Origin: JACDAN01 sp035707105
GTDB taxonomy: Bacteria > Actinomycetota > Thermoleophilia > Gaiellales > Gaiellaceae
Assembly: GCA_035707105.1 (NCBI GenBank)
Contig: DASSUI010000056.1
Location: forward strand, 30,869 to 94,868
Reading direction: 5' to 3'
Length of the DNA stretch: 64,000 bases
The notes under the pieces are model-generated. The model was not told where the DNA came from. It worked only from the letters and a program-made list of their open reading frames with translations, and did no database searches. The position numbers and the translations under genes were made by a program. Shown in pieces: positions 7,974 to 16,767 of the stretch. Numbering within the stretch: position 1 is the stretch's first letter; the number at the start of each line of letters is the position of its first letter.

Positions 7974-8749
7974 CCGACATCCGCGTAGACCCGCTGACCG
8001 GTCGCCGGGTCGTCGTCGCGCCCGGGCGCGGTGGGCGACCGGGAGCGTGGCTGCCGGTGCTCGAGCCGCCGACGGCCGAGGAGCTGGACCGGTGCCCGTT
8101 CGACGCCGGCCGTGAGGACCGCACGCCGCCGGAGACGCTCCTGTTAGGCGACCCCTGGCGCGTCCGGGTCGTGCCGAACCTCTACCCGGCGTTCGAGCGG
8201 CAGGAGGTCGTGATCCACTCACCGGAGCACGTCCGGTCGTTCGCCGATCTCGAGGACAGCCAGGTGGAGCTCGTCGCCGAGGCGTGGCGGCGGCGCATGC
8301 ACGACGTCGGCGGCTCGGTGCTCGCGCTCGTGAACGAGGGCCGACTCGCGGGCGCGAGCCTCCCGCACAGCCACTCGCAGCTCGTCTGGACCGAGCTTCC
8401 AGCCGAGGACTTCACCCAGCTGCCGGCGCTCCTCGAGCCGCACGCCGTCCTGGAGCGGAACGGCGTAGTCGCCGCGGTCCATCCGGTCGGCGCCGGGCCG
8501 TACGAATGCCTGATCGGACCCGCGCGAGGCGACGCGCTCGAGGACGCGCTGGCCCTGCTCCGGGACCTCGTCCGCCGGCTGCATGAGGCGGAGGGAGTCC
8601 GCCCGTGGAACGCGTGGCTCCACACCGGACCGCCGTGGCACCTCCACGTCGTCCCGCGGCTGACCGCGTTTGCCGGCGTCGAGCTCGGCGCGGGGGTCTA
8701 CGTCAACGTCCTGCCGCCGGAGGAGGCGGCCGAGCGGCTCAGGGGCTAG
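7970..8749 (+). CDS. galT: galactose-1-phosphate uridylyltransferase-like protein, probable CTG start
   Basis: A GalT-family (HIT superfamily) nucleotidyltransferase of 259 residues. The conserved N-terminus TDIRVDPLTGRRVVVAP is encoded upstream of the first ATG/GTG/TTG (GTG 8057); the only reasonable start is CTG 7970, which overlaps the slipin stop as CTGA. The active-site motif is PHSHSQ (HxHxQ), and WHLHVVPR follows near the C-terminus. The usual N-terminal CxxC zinc pair is CPFD here, so one cysteine is missing. Substrate is uncertain; other UDP- or ADP-sugar transferases of this family are possible. Confidence 0.8.
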   Translation: MTDIRVDPLTGRRVVVAPGRGGRPGAWLPVLEPPTAEELDRCPFDAGREDRTPPETLLLGDPWRVRVVPNLYPAFERQEVVIHSPEHVRSFADLEDSQVELVAEAWRRRMHDVGGSVLALVNEGRLAGASLPHSHSQLVWTELPAEDFTQLPALLEPHAVLERNGVVAAVHPVGAGPYECLIGPARGDALEDALALLRDLVRRLHEAEGVRPWNAWLHTGPPWHLHVVPRLTAFAGVELGAGVYVNVLPPEEAAERLRG

Positions 8750-9047
8750 CGACCAGCTCCGGCTGCTGACGCTCCCGGAAGCGGCGGGCAGCCTCGATCG
8801 CCGCCCCGAGGTTGAGACCCTTGTCCTTCGCCTGCTTGATCAACATGACCGTCTCGACCGCATCCATGTCGTAGATGCGCTGCTTTCGGCCCTTGGTCGG
8901 GATCTGCGCCTTGTTCGTCCAGTAGTCGAGCTGCATCTTGGAGATCCCGGCGATCTGGCAGACCTGGCCGAGATAGAGCTCGACCTTCTCGAGATGCTCG
9001 GCGAGATTGATCGGCTCCAGGAGGTCAGCTTGTGTGGTTGGAGGCAT
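8739..9047 (-). CDS. small MerR-family transcriptional regulator
   Basis: A 102-residue protein with a MerR-type winged helix: YLGQVCQIAGISKMQLDYW, the RKQRIYD wing and a following VETVMLIKQAKDKG helix. It lacks the long coiled coil and effector domain of full-length MerR proteins, so it may act with a partner or as a short activator. The ATG has a good GAGGG ribosome binding site 6 nt upstream, and a TACATT hexamer lies further up. Its end overlaps convergent galT by 11 bp. Target unknown. Confidence 0.82.
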   Translation of the reverse strand: MPPTTQADLLEPINLAEHLEKVELYLGQVCQIAGISKMQLDYWTNKAQIPTKGRKQRIYDMDAVETVMLIKQAKDKGLNLGAAIEAARRFRERQQPELVASP

Positions 9048-9163
9048 ACGGCACCCTCGTTCGATTCAGATTGCGACCCCTCCGGAATGTATCGCGCGCG
9101 GCTCCCCTTGCCTAGGGTAATGTGGGCAAACCGCCGCGAAAGTAACCCGTTTGGAGCAGAAAC

Positions 9164-11671
9164 CTACTCGGTGGTGGGCTCCGCAACCGGCGACACCTCG
9201 ACCACCTCGTCGCCCGCCTCGGTCTCGACCACGGGGGCCAGCGCGGAGACCTGCTCGCCCTCGCGCAGCCGCATCACGATCACGCCCTGCGTCGAGCGAC
9301 CGAGCCGCTTCACGTCCTCGACGGGCATCCGGATCACGGTGCCGCCCGTCGAGATGAGCATCACCTGGTACCCGTCGCGCACAACGCGCGCGCCGGCCAG
9401 ATGGCCCTTCGCCTCGGTCAGCTGGACGGTCCTCACGCCCAGGCCGCCACGACCCTTGACGGGGTACTCGTCGACCCGGGTCCGCTTGCCGTACCCGTTC
9501 TCGGTGACGACGAGGAGATCGGAGTCGTTCTCCGCGCGGGCGATCGCGATCACCGAGTCGCCCTTGCGAAGGTTCATCCCGCGGACGCCGCCGGTGGCGC
9601 GGCCCATCGGGCGTGCCTCCTTCTCGTGGAAGCGGATGGCCTGCCCCTTGCACGAGACCATGAGGATGTCGTCGTCCCCGTCTGTGTGCACGACGCCGAC
9701 GAGCTCGTCCCCGTCGCGGAGGTTGATAGCGATGATCCCGTCGGCCTTCAGCGGGGTGTTGTACTCCTCGAACCGGCTCTTCTTGACGACGCCGTTCTTC
9801 GTCGCGAGGACGAGGTAATCGGCCTCCTGGAAGTCGCGAGTCGCGATGACGGCGCGGATCGTCTCCTCCTGGCGGAACGGAAGGAAGTTCGCCATCGCCC
9901 GTCCCTTGGACTGCCGGGTGCCGAGCGGCAGCTCGTGCACCTTGAGCCGGTAGACCTTGCCGACGGAAGTGAAGAAGAGGATGTAGTCGTGCGTCGACGC
10001 CACGAAGAGGTGCTCGATGTAGTCCTCGTCCTTGAGCTCCATCCCCATGACGCCGATACCGCCGCGCCGCTGCTCGCGGTACGTGGTGACCGGAAGCCGC
10101 TTGATGTAGCCGGATCGCGTGATCGCGATGACCATGTCCTCCTCGGCGATCAGGTCCTCGAGCTCGAGCTCCTCCTCCGCGGCGACGATCTCCGTCCGGC
10201 GGTCGTCGTTCTTCGCGTAGATCGACTTGATCTCGAGCAGCTCTTCCCGGATGAGCGCGTCCACCCGGGCCTCCTCGCCGAGGATCGCGCGCAACTCGGC
10301 GATCCGCTCCTGCAGGTCGGCGAACTCCTGCTCGATCCGCTTCCGCTCGAGCCCCGTGAGGCGCTGGAGGCGGAGGTCGAGGATCGCCTGCGCCTGGATC
10401 TCGGAGAGGTCGAACTCGCGCTGGAGGCCCTCCCGAGCCTCGTCCGGGTCGGCCGACCCGCGGATCAGCGCGATGACGGCGTCGAGGTTGTCGAGCGCGA
10501 CGAGGTAGCCCTGGAGGACATGCGCCCGCGCCTCGGCCTTGCGCAGCTCGAACTTCGAGCGCCGCGTGATGACCTCGCGCTGGAAGTCGAGGTAGTGCTG
10601 GAGCATGTCGCGCAGCGAGAGCGTCCGCGGCACGCCGTCGACGAGCGCGACGGCGTTGAAGCCGAAGGTCGTCTGCAGCGGCGTGTGCTTGTAGAGCTTG
10701 TTCAGCGCGACCTGCGGGATCGCGTCGCGCTTCAGCTCGATCTGAATCCTCATCCCCGACCGGTCGGAGTGGTCGGCGAGGTCGGAGACCTCCGTCAGCA
10801 CCTTGTCGTTGACGAGGTCGGCGATCTTCTTGATCACGCCGGCGTCGCCGCCCTTCTTCACGCCGTACGGAAGCTCGGTGACGATGATCGCCGACTTGCC
10901 GCCGCGGAGCTCCTCGATGTGCGCGCGCGCCCGCATCACGATCCGGCCGCGGCCGGAACGGTAGGCCTCGCGGATCCCCTCGCGGCCGAGGATGATCCCC
11001 CCGGTCGGGAAATCCGGGCCTTTGACGTGGCGTGTCAGGCGGTCGACGTCGATCTCGGGGTCGTCGATCAGGGCGACGACCGCGTCGATCACCTCGCCGA
11101 GGTTGTGCGGTGCGATGTTCGTCGCCATGCCGACGGCGATGCCGGCGGAGCCGTTGACGAGCAGGTTCGGGAGGCGCGACGGCAGGACGGACGGCTCGCG
11201 GCGCGACTCGTCGTAGTTCGGCTGGAAGTCGACCGTGTCCGCGTCGATGTCCCGGAGCAGCTCGGTCGCGATTCGCGAGAGCCGCGACTCGGTGTACCGC
11301 ATCGCCGCCGCCGGGTAGTCGTCGATGTTCCCGAAGTTCCCCTGGCCGTCGACGAGCGGGTAGCGCATCGAGAACGGCTGTGCGAGACGGACGAGGGTGT
11401 CATAGATCGCCGAGTCGCCGTGCGGGTGGTACGAGCCCATGACGTCGCCGACGATGCGCGCCGACTTCTTGAATGGCCGGTTCGGTTGCATGCCGGCCTC
11501 GTGCATCCCGTAGAGGACGCGCCGGTGAACCGGCTTGAGCCCGTCCCGCACGTCTGGCAGAGCGCGCGAGACGATGACGCTCATCGCGTAGTCGAGGAAG
11601 CTCGAGCGGAGTTCCTGCTCGAGGTCGCGCGACTCGATGCGGCCCGCGCCGAGAGGCTCGACGCTAGACAT
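9164..11671 (-). CDS. gyrA: DNA gyrase subunit A
   Basis: An 835-residue type IIA topoisomerase breakage-reunion subunit. The catalytic tyrosine is in AMRYTESR (about 125). The quinolone region HPHGDSAIYD keeps Ser and Asp at the positions equivalent to E. coli 83 and 87, so it looks wild type. The C-terminal beta-pinwheel contains a GyrA-box of the form QRRGGIG; the usual sequence is QRRGGKG. The ATG start overlaps the gyrB stop by 8 nt. With GyrB it introduces negative supercoils using ATP. Confidence 0.97.
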   Translation of the reverse strand: MSSVEPLGAGRIESRDLEQELRSSFLDYAMSVIVSRALPDVRDGLKPVHRRVLYGMHEAGMQPNRPFKKSARIVGDVMGSYHPHGDSAIYDTLVRLAQPFSMRYPLVDGQGNFGNIDDYPAAAMRYTESRLSRIATELLRDIDADTVDFQPNYDESRREPSVLPSRLPNLLVNGSAGIAVGMATNIAPHNLGEVIDAVVALIDDPEIDVDRLTRHVKGPDFPTGGIILGREGIREAYRSGRGRIVMRARAHIEELRGGKSAIIVTELPYGVKKGGDAGVIKKIADLVNDKVLTEVSDLADHSDRSGMRIQIELKRDAIPQVALNKLYKHTPLQTTFGFNAVALVDGVPRTLSLRDMLQHYLDFQREVITRRSKFELRKAEARAHVLQGYLVALDNLDAVIALIRGSADPDEAREGLQREFDLSEIQAQAILDLRLQRLTGLERKRIEQEFADLQERIAELRAILGEEARVDALIREELLEIKSIYAKNDDRRTEIVAAEEELELEDLIAEEDMVIAITRSGYIKRLPVTTYREQRRGGIGVMGMELKDEDYIEHLFVASTHDYILFFTSVGKVYRLKVHELPLGTRQSKGRAMANFLPFRQEETIRAVIATRDFQEADYLVLATKNGVVKKSRFEEYNTPLKADGIIAINLRDGDELVGVVHTDGDDDILMVSCKGQAIRFHEKEARPMGRATGGVRGMNLRKGDSVIAIARAENDSDLLVVTENGYGKRTRVDEYPVKGRGGLGVRTVQLTEAKGHLAGARVVRDGYQVMLISTGGTVIRMPVEDVKRLGRSTQGVIVMRLREGEQVSALAPVVETEAGDEVVEVSPVAEPTTE

Positions 11672-14054
11672 CGAGGAACCTCACGTCGCGCGCGTTCTGC
11701 TCGATGAAGAGCCGCCTCGGCTCGACCTGGTCGCCCATCAGCTTCGCGAATGCGTCGTCAGCGGCCGCTGCATCCTCCACCTCCACGCGGATCAGCATCC
11801 GGTTGGCGGGGTTCATCGTCGTCTCCCAGAGGTCCTCGGCATCCATCTCGCCGAGTCCCTTGAAGCGGCCGATCTCGATGCCGTCCTTCGCGAGGTCGAG
11901 CACCTCGTGCCGGAGCCCCTCGAAGGTGCCCGCGGTGCGCGACTTCTTGCCGAGCGAGATCGCGAACGGTGGCGAGCCGACCAGGTCGACGAGCCGGCCG
12001 TAGGAGCGCGCGAGGCTCGCGTAGTGCGGCGAGGTCAGCAGTTCGACCGGCACGATGGCGTGGCTCGCCGCGCTCGTCTCCTTCTCGATGATCTTGACCC
12101 GGAACGACTCGGCGGACTTCTCGACCAGGTCGAGCTCGTATCCGTCCACGCCGAGACCCTCCAGCGCCCGTGCCAGGTCGGAACCGGCCTCCGAGTTCTC
12201 GATCAGGCGGTGCTCGATCAGAAAGTTCACCGTCGGCGGGCCGTAGTCGGCGCGGAGCCGCGACGCCCAGCCCTCGAACTCCGTCAGCGCCGTCGTGAAG
12301 CGCTTGTAACGGGTCTCCGTGAGCTTGAACCTCGAGCCGTTGCGATCGGTCACCTCGATGTCCTTCACGCGCTCGCGGACGAGGAGATCCTCGAACTGGG
12401 ACTCCTTCTCGACGTAGATCTCCTGGTTTCCGATCTTCACGCGGTAGAGCGGCGCGGCAGCGATGTACACGTGCCCCTCCTGGACGAGCGCCTGCATCTG
12501 GCGGAAAAGGAACGTGAGGATCAGCGTCCGGATGTGGGCACCGTCGACGTCGGCGTCCGTCATCACGATCACACGGTGGTACCGCAGTTTCTCGATGTCG
12601 AACTCGTCGCCGATGCCGGTTCCGATCGCCGTGATCATCGACTGGATCTCCTGGTTTGAGAGCACCTTGTTGATCCGGTTCTTCTCCGAGTTGATGACCT
12701 TCCCGCGCAGGGGCAGGATCGCCTGGTTCACGCGGTTCCGCGCCTCGACCGCCGATCCGCCGGCCGAGTTGCCCTCGACGAGGAAGAGCTCTGCGTCCTC
12801 CGGATCGTTCGTCTGGCAGTCGGCGAGCTTCCCGGGCAGCGAGGAGCTCTCGAGCGCGCTCTTCCGACTCAGCTGGCGCGCCTTCCGCGCAGCCTGGCGA
12901 GCGTTCCGAGCGGTCACCGCCTTCGTCACGATCTGCTTCGCGTCGGAGGGGTTCTCCTCGAGGAACTCGGCAAGCCGCTGGTTGACGGTCTGCTCGACGA
13001 GGCCGCGAACCCACGGATTGCCGAGCTTCGTCTTCGTCTGGCCCTCGAACTGCGGATCCCGGAGCTTGACGGAGATCACCGCGGCGAGACCCTCACGAAC
13101 GTCCTCGCCCTCGAGGTTCTCCTCCTTCTCCTTGATCAGCCCCTTCTCGCGGGCGTACTTGTTGACCGTCCCGGTCAGGGCTGCCTTGAAGCCGGACAGG
13201 TGCGCGCCGCCCTCGGTCGTGTTGATGTTGTTGGCGAACGAGAAGACCGACTCCACGTACGAGCCGTTCCACTGCATGGCGACCTCGACGTTGCCGTTCT
13301 CCATCTCGCCCTCCAGGTAGACGATCCGCTTGTGGATCGGCTCCTTCGCGCCGTTCACGTGGGCGACGAAGTCCCTGATCCCGCCCTCGTAATGGAACTC
13401 GTGGCGGACCTCGCCCTCCCGCTCGTCGGTGAGGACTATGCGTAGGCCGCGGGTCAGGAACGCGGTTTCGCGAAGCCGCTGGACGAGCGTCTCCGTCGAC
13501 CACTCGAACTCGTCCTCGTCGAAGATCTCGAGGTCGGGCAGGAACGTGATCGTCGTGCCCGTGTCCTTCTTCGCGATCTTGCCGGCCGTCGTCAGGTCCG
13601 TCGTCGGCTCGCCGCGAGCGAACTCCTGCCGGAAAATCGTCCCGTCGCGGCGGACCTCCGCCTTCAGCCACTCGGACAGCGCGTTGACGACCGAGACGCC
13701 CACGCCGTGCAGGCCGCCGGACACCTTGTAGCCCTCTCCGCCGAACTTGCCGCCGGCGTGCAGCTTCGTCAGGACGACGGTGACGGCCGGAAGCCCCTGC
13801 TCGGCCATGATGTCGACCGGGATCCCGGAGCCGTTGTCCGAGACGGTGACGGAGTTGTCCGGGTGAAGCGTGACCTCGATCCGGTCGGCGCGGCCCGCGA
13901 GCGCTTCGTCGACCGAATTGGCGACCACTTCGTAAACGAGGTGATGCAGGCCTCTGGACCCGGTCGACCCGATGTACATACCAGGTCGGAGCCGGACCGG
14001 CTCGAGCCCCTCGAGGACCGTGATGTCTTTGGCGGTGTACGCTGTCTCAGCCAA
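11664..14054 (-). CDS. gyrB: DNA gyrase subunit B, long form with Toprim insert
   Basis: A 796-residue ATPase subunit: GHKL ATPase (NSVDEAL, SDNGSGIP, GGLHGVG), transducer, Toprim (VEGNSAGG near 427, TDADVDG near 498) and the C-terminal tail (KGLGEMDAEDLW near 736, RDVRFLDV end). Roughly 150-170 residues lie between PLYRVKIG (about 530) and FKGLGEMD; this insert resembles the extra domain of long E. coli-type GyrB, whereas actinobacterial GyrB such as that of M. tuberculosis is shorter. The TTG start is set by AGGGG placed 8 nt upstream. Confidence 0.96.
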   Translation of the reverse strand: MAETAYTAKDITVLEGLEPVRLRPGMYIGSTGSRGLHHLVYEVVANSVDEALAGRADRIEVTLHPDNSVTVSDNGSGIPVDIMAEQGLPAVTVVLTKLHAGGKFGGEGYKVSGGLHGVGVSVVNALSEWLKAEVRRDGTIFRQEFARGEPTTDLTTAGKIAKKDTGTTITFLPDLEIFDEDEFEWSTETLVQRLRETAFLTRGLRIVLTDEREGEVRHEFHYEGGIRDFVAHVNGAKEPIHKRIVYLEGEMENGNVEVAMQWNGSYVESVFSFANNINTTEGGAHLSGFKAALTGTVNKYAREKGLIKEKEENLEGEDVREGLAAVISVKLRDPQFEGQTKTKLGNPWVRGLVEQTVNQRLAEFLEENPSDAKQIVTKAVTARNARQAARKARQLSRKSALESSSLPGKLADCQTNDPEDAELFLVEGNSAGGSAVEARNRVNQAILPLRGKVINSEKNRINKVLSNQEIQSMITAIGTGIGDEFDIEKLRYHRVIVMTDADVDGAHIRTLILTFLFRQMQALVQEGHVYIAAAPLYRVKIGNQEIYVEKESQFEDLLVRERVKDIEVTDRNGSRFKLTETRYKRFTTALTEFEGWASRLRADYGPPTVNFLIEHRLIENSEAGSDLARALEGLGVDGYELDLVEKSAESFRVKIIEKETSAASHAIVPVELLTSPHYASLARSYGRLVDLVGSPPFAISLGKKSRTAGTFEGLRHEVLDLAKDGIEIGRFKGLGEMDAEDLWETTMNPANRMLIRVEVEDAAAADDAFAKLMGDQVEPRRLFIEQNARDVRFLDV

Positions 14055-14101
14055 AAGAAAAACCCCTGCATTTTGCCGCTTTTAGGGGCCGCACTAGTGT
14101 A
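14054..14101 (-). promoter_or_regulatory. gyrB leader with SD-sequestering hairpin and possible -10
   Basis: Read in gene direction, a TACACT hexamer (14101-14096) overlaps the end of DUF721, then CCCCT (14088-14084) can pair with AGGGG (14067-14063), which is the gyrB ribosome binding site, and a T-rich tract follows up to the TTG start. The 5-bp pairing with a 16-nt loop is weak. It could act as an attenuator or as a translational switch; this is inference. Confidence 0.35.
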
Positions 14102-14569
14102 TCAGACGGAGCGGTCGTCCGGCGGCCGGGCGAGGCTCGTCGCGGCGGCCTTCGCGACAAGTTTGCGCAGGTTTTCGTCCGAGATCGTCGCGGCCAGCTC
14201 GTCACCCGCCTGGAGGTGCTGCTCGGTCACGCGCGGCGGGCGCCGCACGGCAGTCGCCTCCTCGGGAGCGGCCGGCTCGGGAAGGTGCCCGGGAGCGAAA
14301 CGAAGCTTTTTCGGCGCCCGCTCCCCGACGGCAGCGACCAGCCGGTCGAGGAGCCGCGCCTCGAGCAGGCCCAGCTCGAACGCCCACGCGGACGAGCTCG
14401 TCGAGACGTGTAGCGTCCCGTCCCGCGCGATCCGAGCCGGCCAGGCGTTACGCGAGATCGATTCCCCGACCGCGTCCGGCCAGGCGGCGACCACGTCGGC
14501 AATCGCGCCCGGGGTACCGAACCGCTCGAGCTCGCGCCGGACATCCCGCTCGATGCGCTCCGGCTTCAC
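14102..14569 (-). CDS. DUF721 (DciA-like) protein
   Basis: A 155-residue basic protein with the DUF721 core (AWPDAVGESISRNAWPARI, TLHVSTSSSAWAFEL). DUF721 proteins related to DciA load or regulate the replicative helicase in many bacteria and are often encoded between recF and gyrB, as here. The GTG start overlaps the recF TGA (GTGA). The C-terminal third is Pro/Ala/Arg-rich and poorly conserved. Helicase loading is inferred from the family. Confidence 0.85.
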   Translation of the reverse strand: MKPERIERDVRRELERFGTPGAIADVVAAWPDAVGESISRNAWPARIARDGTLHVSTSSSAWAFELGLLEARLLDRLVAAVGERAPKKLRFAPGHLPEPAAPEEATAVRRPPRVTEQHLQAGDELAATISDENLRKLVAKAAATSLARPPDDRSV

Positions 14570-15627
14570 GCGGCCGCCGCCGCCCCCGGCCTCACCTGTA
14601 CCAGCACGTCGGGATCGCCCGGGAGCGCCGCCGGCGAGGTCGCAGTCAAGAAGGCCTGCGAGCCCGGTCGCCGGAGCCGGGCGGCGAGGATCGCCCGCCG
14701 CTCCGGATCGAGCTCGGAAAGGACGTCGTCGAGAAGGAGCAACGGCGCCGGGCCGCGGTCGCTGAGCAGGTCGGCCTCGGCTAGCAGCAGCGACAGGACG
14801 GCGAGGCGCTGCTCTCCCTGGGAGCCGAAGCTCCGCAGATCGCGATCGCCGGCGACCACGGCGACATCGTGCAGGTGCGGTCCCGCGCCGGTGAAGCCGC
14901 GTGCCAGGTCCTGCTCGAGGCGCGCATCCAGCTGCTCCGCCGTGACGGGTTCTCCTTCGTACCGGAGCTCGGCGTCGTCGAGGCGAAGCTCCTCCGCGCA
15001 GGCGCGAAACGCGGGCGAGAGCAGCGAGACGAGGTCGCGGCGGGCGGCGACGAGCGCGTGCCCGAGTTCGGTGACGCGTCGCGTCCACGGCTCCAGCGCC
15101 TCCCGCGAGGAGAAGCCCGCCGCGACGCGACGGATGGCGCCGTTCCGCTGGGCGAGCGCGGCTGCGTAGTCGGCCGACACGGGAGCGCGGCTCGGGAACA
15201 GGCGGCCGAGCGTCCGGTCGAAGTACGCACGTCTCACAGCGGGGGCAGCCTTGACGATCGCCAGACGGTCCGGAGTGAACACAAGCGTCGGCAAGCGCGA
15301 GCGAAGCTCCTCGGCCGCGCGCAGCGCAGCGCCATTCAGCCGTGCGCGCTTCGCTTCCCCCACGCGCAGAGCGATCTCGGTCTCGACCGGGCTCGACCCG
15401 TGCTCGCCCGCGACCGCGACGCGCGCCGCCCGCTCGCCGAACCGGATCAGGTCCGCATCCGAGCGCGTCCGCGGCGAGAACCCTTGGGTGGCGACGTGCA
15501 GGCTCTCGAGCAGGTTGGTCTTCCCGGCCCCGTTCGGACCCACTGCGAGAACGAGCCCAGGCTGCAGACCGAGCTCCAGACGGGCGTACGAGCGGTAGTC
15601 GCGGAGCGAGAGCGTGTCGACGATCAG
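14566..15627 (-). CDS. recF: DNA replication and repair protein RecF, probable CTG start
   Basis: A 353-residue SMC-like ATPase that helps load RecA at gaps with RecO and RecR. Walker A is GPNGAGKTN, the signature region GEQRLAVLSLLLAEA, and Walker B LLLLDDVLSELD. The conserved opening LIVDTLSLRDYRSYARLEL lies upstream of the first ATG/GTG/TTG (GTG 15543, which would remove about 28 residues just before the P-loop). An in-frame dnaN TAG bounds the frame, leaving CTG 15627, 6 nt after that stop, as the best start. Confidence 0.92.
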   Translation of the reverse strand: MIVDTLSLRDYRSYARLELGLQPGLVLAVGPNGAGKTNLLESLHVATQGFSPRTRSDADLIRFGERAARVAVAGEHGSSPVETEIALRVGEAKRARLNGAALRAAEELRSRLPTLVFTPDRLAIVKAAPAVRRAYFDRTLGRLFPSRAPVSADYAAALAQRNGAIRRVAAGFSSREALEPWTRRVTELGHALVAARRDLVSLLSPAFRACAEELRLDDAELRYEGEPVTAEQLDARLEQDLARGFTGAGPHLHDVAVVAGDRDLRSFGSQGEQRLAVLSLLLAEADLLSDRGPAPLLLLDDVLSELDPERRAILAARLRRPGSQAFLTATSPAALPGDPDVLVQVRPGAAAAA

Positions 15628-15633
15628 CCCGGG

Positions 15634-16767
15634 CTAGCCGGCGAGGCGGATCGGCATGATCAGGTAGGAGAAGTCGTCGCCTTCGCCCTGGATGACCGCG
15701 GGACGAAGCGAGCTGATCAACTTCAGGCGGATCTCGTCGCCCTCCACCGACTCGATTCCGTCGCGGAGGAAGTCGGGGTTGAACCCGATCTCGAGCGGCT
15801 CCGCCGCATACGGCGCCGGCATCGCCTCGCGCGCCTCGCCGACGTCCTGGGTTTGGGCGGAGACGGCAAGCTCGCCCTCCGCGAAGCGCATCCGGATCGG
15901 CGCGTTCCGCTGCGCCATCACGGACACGCGGCGGACGACCTCGAGCAGCTCGTCGCGCGGAAGCGCCAGTTCGTGCTCGAACGTCTCCGGCAGCAGCTGG
16001 CGGTAGTTCGGGAACTGCCCCTCGATGCGGCGCGTCGTCAGCAGCACGCCGTCGGTGGCGAAGACGACCTGGTTCTCGAGCACGCCGATCTCGAGATCTC
16101 CGGCGCCCTGGGCGATCCGGGTCAGCTCCCCAAGCGCACGGGCGGGCACGATCGCATCGAGCTCGGGACCGCCCGAGCCCATCGCGGTCTCCTTCACGGC
16201 GAGCCGGTACGAGTCCGTCGCGGCCATCACGAGCTTCTCGCCCTCGAACCGCACGAGGATGCCGGTCAGAACGGGGCGCGACTCGTCCCTCGAGGCCGCT
16301 CTGCTCACGCGACCGGCCGTCTCGAGCACCGCGTCCGCGTCGATCGACATGAGCTCCACGGAGGCTGTCTCGGGCAGGCGCGGGAAGTCCTCGGCGTTGT
16401 AGGTGTGCAGCCGATAGGTCGCGGTGCCGCTCACGACCTCGACGAGCCCCTCTCCGGAGCGATGCTCGATCGAGACGTCATCGGCCGGCAGTAGCCGCAC
16501 GAGGTCAGCCAGCAGCTTGCTCGGCACAACGATCGCGCCTTCGGACTCGACCTGGGCCTCGAGCGACGAGCGAAGCGAGATCTCCATATCGGTCGCCGCG
16601 AGTTCGAGGCGTCCCGCCTCGGCCCGAAGGAGCACGCCGGCAAGCACCTGCACGGTCGTCCTCGTTGACGCCGCACGCGAGACGACGCCGAGCTGCCGCG
16701 TCAGCTCCTCGCGGGGAACCGAGATCTTCAGCGAGGTGCCGGTGACCACAGTCTCTGCTTCAAGCAT
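15634..16767 (-). CDS. dnaN: DNA polymerase III sliding clamp (beta subunit)
   Basis: A 377-residue clamp built of three repeats (SLKISVPREELTRQL at the start, the middle ESRPVLTGILV block, and the C-terminal SYLIMPIRL end). It encircles DNA and tethers polymerase, ligase and repair proteins. The ATG start has no ribosome binding site and sits in a pyrimidine-rich stretch; a GTG 8 codons later (VVTGTSLK) is an alternative. It lies downstream of dnaA in the standard dnaA-dnaN-recF order. Confidence 0.96.
   Translation of the reverse strand: MLEAETVVTGTSLKISVPREELTRQLGVVSRAASTRTTVQVLAGVLLRAEAGRLELAATDMEISLRSSLEAQVESEGAIVVPSKLLADLVRLLPADDVSIEHRSGEGLVEVVSGTATYRLHTYNAEDFPRLPETASVELMSIDADAVLETAGRVSRAASRDESRPVLTGILVRFEGEKLVMAATDSYRLAVKETAMGSGGPELDAIVPARALGELTRIAQGAGDLEIGVLENQVVFATDGVLLTTRRIEGQFPNYRQLLPETFEHELALPRDELLEVVRRVSVMAQRNAPIRMRFAEGELAVSAQTQDVGEAREAMPAPYAAEPLEIGFNPDFLRDGIESVEGDEIRLKLISSLRPAVIQGEGDDFSYLIMPIRLAG

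Noticed and set aside
9401..11707. 768-codon plus-strand open frame antisense to gyrA
   Set aside because: Composition is typical of antisense GC-rich frames (Arg, Asp, Val, Leu repeats), and gyrA is certain on the other strand.
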